This document shows, piece after piece, positions 22,838 to 25,265 of a DNA stretch of 25,265 bases. Below the pieces are notes generated by a model. It saw only the letters and a program-made list of their open reading frames with translations. It had not been told where the DNA came from and made no database searches. Position numbers and translations under genes: made by a program. The first letter of the stretch is position 1; each line of letters opens with the position of its first letter. This DNA is from a virus, in IMG/VR virus record IMGVR_UViG_3300031746_001596, positions 1 to 25,265 of that record. The stretch is one strand, 5' to 3'.

Positions 22838-24082
22838 TTAAAATAGTGCCTGCGCTATCGTATTGCTCCGTACTGTCTCAGGTGTAAAATCAGAAAGAAT
22901 ATATCTCTCGGCGGCACATAAATGGTATCTCGCCTCGTCCTCAATGTCTTCTGTCGGCATCCCCCTGCTATCGAGCTTGCGACTGAAGGTTCTTTTCTCA
23001 TCAAGATAATTTCGCAGGTCGTTGAACACCTCAATCTTGTTTAGCTGGTGCATCCCCTGTACTTTGAGTATCTGATATTCGACCTTGTTATTCTTGGGCT
23101 CAATGATATGCCAGCCGTGCGCGCTGTACCCTTGCCTGATCTCGTCCTCCTGGTGGCTGCCTCCCACACGCCTCACTACATTGTAGCCCGCGGTTATCTT
23201 CTCGAACTCCTGCACATGCTGGTGAATAGACCGCCCAGGCCCGGGGAGGTACTCATGGAATAGCCTGAACTGTCCGGTCGCAGGATTAAGAGCATAGAAC
23301 AGAGCAGCGGGATTGGAGGCCCCGAAGTCGTGCCCTACATAGATTTCCCACGTTTTCGGTATAGGCGCTCTGTTAATCAGGCAGGCTCTCTCATCAAAAG
23401 CCTGATAGATAAGCCCCGCCGGCCTTTCAAACCTGCCGTCGTAGAGCATGGCAAAGCGCCAGGGGGGTAATCTCTGCCTCTCCTCTTCGTAACTTGCGAT
23501 GGGATAACCAGGTCTGTCGATACTGCGCCACGTTCTGACACAATAGCCTGGCTGGTTGCGCTTATCCCAGACCTCAGTCAGCAGCCAGCCCAGGTTATAG
23601 GGCGTGGTTGCTATCAGTATCTGGCCTCTCATCATAGACACACGTTGCCGGGCGGTATCATAGGCCAGGAGCTTCATCTGCCCGCCCTCGTCAAGCACAT
23701 AGCCTTTCACGGCAGCCCCCTGCATGGAGTCGGGGTTGTCAGCACTACCCAGATATATCTGGCCGAAGTCCGTCTTGAGTATCTTGTCGACGGCGTGATA
23801 ATCCGGGTGGTGTCCTACCTGTCGGAAGTAGTCTATGAGCGAAGGTCTGTCAGGGTCGGAGCTGGTAAGCATAATCTTCGCCAGCATGTTAAACGTCGGC
23901 TCTGCGAGTCCCCAGGTGTTGCCGGGAAGTGCCTCCATGCGGGAATGCAACCACCAGTATGCGAGTATCGTTTTGCCTCCGCCCGTTCCGGATATGGCAG
24001 CCTGCACAGACGACTTGTAGTCAGTCAGGATGTCCGATTGCCCTGGCAGCAGCCTAATCTGTTTCACTTTTGCTGTCACCAC
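22838..24082 (-). CDS. terL: Terminase large subunit
   Basis: The 414-residue packaging motor has an ATPase Walker A at residues 31-38 (SGTGGGKT), Walker B at 127-133 (GYVLDEG, with the catalytic Glu), and the coupling motif ATTPYN at 158-163. The C-terminal RNase-H-like nuclease is marked by VGHDFGASNPAALFY (Asp 252), then QEDEIRQGY and EDEARYHLCAAERYI (Asp 382). It pumps DNA through the portal and cuts it. The start is GTG with AAGGAG seven bases before it, inside the small-terminase gene, which it overlaps by 29 bases, so translation is coupled. Confidence 0.93.
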   Translation of the reverse strand: MVTAKVKQIRLLPGQSDILTDYKSSVQAAISGTGGGKTILAYWWLHSRMEALPGNTWGLAEPTFNMLAKIMLTSSDPDRPSLIDYFRQVGHHPDYHAVDKILKTDFGQIYLGSADNPDSMQGAAVKGYVLDEGGQMKLLAYDTARQRVSMMRGQILIATTPYNLGWLLTEVWDKRNQPGYCVRTWRSIDRPGYPIASYEEERQRLPPWRFAMLYDGRFERPAGLIYQAFDERACLINRAPIPKTWEIYVGHDFGASNPAALFYALNPATGQFRLFHEYLPGPGRSIHQHVQEFEKITAGYNVVRRVGGSHQEDEIRQGYSAHGWHIIEPKNNKVEYQILKVQGMHQLNKIEVFNDLRNYLDEKRTFSRKLDSRGMPTEDIEDEARYHLCAAERYILSDFTPETVRSNTIAQALF

Positions 24083-24431
24083 TCATCATCTCCTTGGCTG
24101 TGCGCGTTGTTCCGTCCGAGCAAAAAAACAGAGAGGTTTCTACCGGGTCTCCCGGCTTTGAACCTTCAAGCCCCATCACCTGCCTCGGTTTGCCGAGTTG
24201 CCGGTCACACAGATAGATACAAGCCTGATGATTCCCAGCAAGGCAAAGTTCAGCGAGTTTCCTGAGAATCTTAACGGTATCGATGGCGTCAACTGCGTCG
24301 GCGATCATAGTTTTAGGTGTTTTTTTGCGGCCTGTCTTAGTCCCATCTTTCGAACGGTAACATGGATGACCTGGCGCAAAGCAGCCATTCTTTGCCCGTC
24401 CATTACCAGTTTCCTGACCATTCTCAGCCAT
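24054..24431 (-). CDS. Putative terminase small subunit
   Basis: This 125-residue protein has a basic, Gly/Lys-rich start (GNGRAKNGCFAPGHPCYRSK, then DGTKTGRKKTPK), a helical core (IADAVDAIDTVKILRKLAELCLAGNHQACIYLCDRQLGKP) and a charged tail. Opening with x-x-F-x-P-G-x-P-x-x-x-S/K-G resembles DUF5681-type proteins found beside phage terminases. It lies directly upstream of terL and overlaps it by 29 bases. I prefer the ATG at 24431; a GTG at 24443 is only one base from its AAGGG and so is less likely. The role in DNA recognition is inferred from position. Confidence 0.75.
   Translation of the reverse strand: MAENGQETGNGRAKNGCFAPGHPCYRSKDGTKTGRKKTPKTMIADAVDAIDTVKILRKLAELCLAGNHQACIYLCDRQLGKPRQVMGLEGSKPGDPVETSLFFCSDGTTRTAKEMMSGDSKSETD
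24090..24095 (-). promoter_or_regulatory. AAGGAG ribosome site for the GTG start of terL
   Basis: AAGGAG ends seven bases before GTG 24082, within the last codons of the small-terminase gene. Confidence 0.65.
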
Positions 24432-24460
24432 TGTTTTAATCACACCCTTTTTAGTTCACT

Positions 24461-24488
24461 CCCCCCCACCCCCTACCCCCTCCCCCCC
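24461..24488 (-). promoter_or_regulatory. Perfect G-quadruplex motif upstream of small terminase
   Basis: On the minus strand it reads G7-A-G5-TA-G5-T-G7: four G runs with loops of one, two and one bases. It would form in the mRNA about 30 bases before the small-terminase ATG and in the non-template DNA. Confidence 0.85.
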
Positions 24489-24712
24489 ATGCCGCAACCA
24501 CGTTTTAGGACAATATAACCGCCCCAGTAGTAAGCCGACCAGCCGGAGAGGATACAGAACTTGACCAGCTCGGGGAAGGTGCTAACTGATGGGCGGGCTA
24601 CCCCCTCGCCAACAGAAGTAGGGTTGCCTGCGTTCTGGTCGAACTGGGCGAGCATGGCCTCTTCTTTCACTCGGGCTCGCTCTACGACTGCGCCTGCTTT
24701 ACTGCTTCTCAT
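24473..24712 (-). CDS. Weak 79-residue open reading frame upstream of terminase
   Basis: The frame is open for 79 codons (MRSSKAGAVVERARVKEEAM..., FCILSGWSAYYWGGYIVLKRG) and its stop lies inside the G-quadruplex run. It has a hydrophobic C-terminal half that could be a membrane helix. There is no convincing ribosome site for the ATG at 24712; an internal ATG at 24655 has AGAGG two bases before it. Composition does not favour a strand strongly. It may be a small leader-encoded protein, or chance. Confidence 0.33.
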   Translation of the reverse strand: MRSSKAGAVVERARVKEEAMLAQFDQNAGNPTSVGEGVARPSVSTFPELVKFCILSGWSAYYWGGYIVLKRGCGMGGRG

Positions 24713-24784
24713 TTCCGTGCCGGTGCCGGTGAAGTCATGTCTGGCCTCACCAGCACCAAATCAGAAAGGAGGGTGAAACGGAGA

Positions 24785-24828
24785 ATCCCCTCAAGGGAGG
24801 GGATAACCAGGGGGAGAAGGCCCTGGTT
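24785..24828 (-). promoter_or_regulatory. Two abutting leader hairpins
   Basis: Arms 24785-24792/24797-24804 (eight pairs, four-base loop) and 24805-24812/24821-24828 (eight pairs, eight-base loop) directly adjoin. No T-tract follows, so they are leader structures rather than terminators. Confidence 0.65.
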
Positions 24829-24830
24829 GC

Positions 24831-24860
24831 AGTCAAATAAAAAGGCACTCTTTAAGCGCC
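24831..24860 (-). terminator. Terminator just downstream of the late promoter
   Basis: Minus-strand stem GGCGCT/AGTGCC with loop TAAAG (24844-24860) is followed by TTTTTATTTG. It lies about 20 bases past the predicted transcription start, so it would end the transcript at once unless antiterminated. Confidence 0.7.
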
Positions 24861-24884
24861 CTCTGATACGATTCCGCTAGGATA

Positions 24885-24904
24885 AGTATAACACACCCTG
24901 TCAA
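24885..24904 (-). promoter_or_regulatory. Putative late promoter, extended -10
   Basis: TGTGT-TATACT (hexamer 24885-24890) matches TRTGnTATAAT, with TTGACA (24899-24904) only eight bases upstream of it. Predicted start near 24878. It faces the packaging genes. Confidence 0.6.
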
Positions 24905-24907
24905 GGA

Positions 24908-24951
24908 CAAAAGCGACAAAAATGGCATTTTTTGAACCTGGCCTTGTCGCT
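24908..24951 (-). terminator. Terminator of the regulator gene
   Basis: Stem AGCGACAA/TTGTCGCT (24912-24919 with 24944-24951) with an inner GGC/GCC pairing is followed on the minus strand by TTTTGTCC. It lies about 33 bases past the regulator stop. The T-tract is short, so termination may be partial. Confidence 0.55.
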
Positions 24952-24983
24952 GGTTATTTGGAGCTAGTTGTCATAATGAGGTT

Positions 24984-25265
24984 TCATTTTCTCCTCGCAT
25001 CCTCTTTCATCCAATGGATAGCCCAATCGATTACCTGTGCAATATCCCGCTCTACCGTGCGCTCATGGCAGCCTAGCAGTTTACCGATCTCCTCATAGCT
25101 TTTGCCGTGAAACAGATAGAGCCGAGTCGCCTTGTGTTGGCGGTATCCCGACTCCTGGCTGGCCTCCGTCATGTAGAACAGCACTTCCAGCATATTGGTG
25201 AAGGCTGGGGTAAGTTCTGAACCTCCGCCTCGCGTCATGGACATGGTATCGGTTTGGTGTCCCAT
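24984..25265 (-). CDS. Sigma region 4-like HTH regulator (ArpU/RinA-like), start at window edge
   Basis: The 93 visible residues end in a sigma-70-region-4-like helix-turn-helix: ATRLYLFHGKSYEEIGKLLGCHERTVERDIAQVIDWAIHW (residues 46-86). The recognition helix is CHERTVERDIAQV. The N-terminal ~24 residues (TMSMTRGGGSELT) look disordered, followed by a helix. Small proteins of this type, the ArpU/RinA late regulators, lie just upstream of the small terminase and turn on late genes; some phage late activators act by antitermination. The ATG is the last base triplet of the window, so the true start may lie further right. A terminator follows. Confidence 0.72.
   Translation of the reverse strand: MGHQTDTMSMTRGGGSELTPAFTNMLEVLFYMTEASQESGYRQHKATRLYLFHGKSYEEIGKLLGCHERTVERDIAQVIDWAIHWMKEDARRK

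Noticed and set aside
23645-24265. Plus-strand open frame of 206 codons opposite terL and the small terminase
   Set aside because: It is the shadow of two well supported minus-strand genes, has no ribosome site and shows no recognisable domain.
24561-24776. Plus-strand 71-codon frame upstream of the terminase
   Set aside because: No ATG or ribosome site at its start, Ser/Pro-rich, and against the direction of the operon.

Overview
The window is part of a tailed double-stranded DNA phage or prophage. Almost every gene lies on the minus strand, so the operon reads from the right edge to the left. Evidence for a phage is the ordered series: HTH regulator, small and large terminase, portal, scaffold, P22-like coat, head-tail and tail proteins, then small holin-like membrane proteins. 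The host cannot be named. Strong AGGAGG ribosome sites and frequent GTG/TTG starts fit a bacterium, and a cobalamin-binding radical SAM enzyme hints at an anaerobic host; that hint is inference.

Right edge (24.4-25.3 kb): a small sigma-region-4-like regulator is followed by a terminator hairpin, then an extended -10 promoter, then at once a second terminator and two more hairpins. This resembles the promoter-plus-early-terminator layout of lambdoid late operons. A perfect G-quadruplex motif lies just before the small terminase. Packaging and portal genes fill 21.1-24.4 kb.

Middle (12.0-21.2 kb): a 2230-residue protein of unknown exact role, probably virion-associated, sits between portal and scaffold. 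Downstream of it is the only plus-strand gene, a two-helix membrane protein with its own extended -10 promoter and an apparently leaderless start, so the late transcript runs antisense to it. An intrinsic terminator then separates this block from scaffold and coat.

Left half (0-12 kb): head-tail genes are interleaved with a carbohydrate-type cassette: a GT4-methyltransferase fusion, a B12-binding radical SAM enzyme, a polysaccharide deacetylase, a methyltransferase and a double GT-A glycosyltransferase. These could decorate the virion or alter the host surface. Then come a 123-bp tandem-repeat protein, a beta-rich protein, a proline-rich repeat protein with a basic 10-residue-repeat tail, a small Ig-like protein, a large tail-hub/fibre protein, a coiled-coil protein, two small membrane proteins (holin candidates) and a truncated metallophosphoesterase. 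No tape-measure or major tail-tube gene is recognisable, which with the P22-like coat suggests a short-tailed phage; this is inference because the window is partial.
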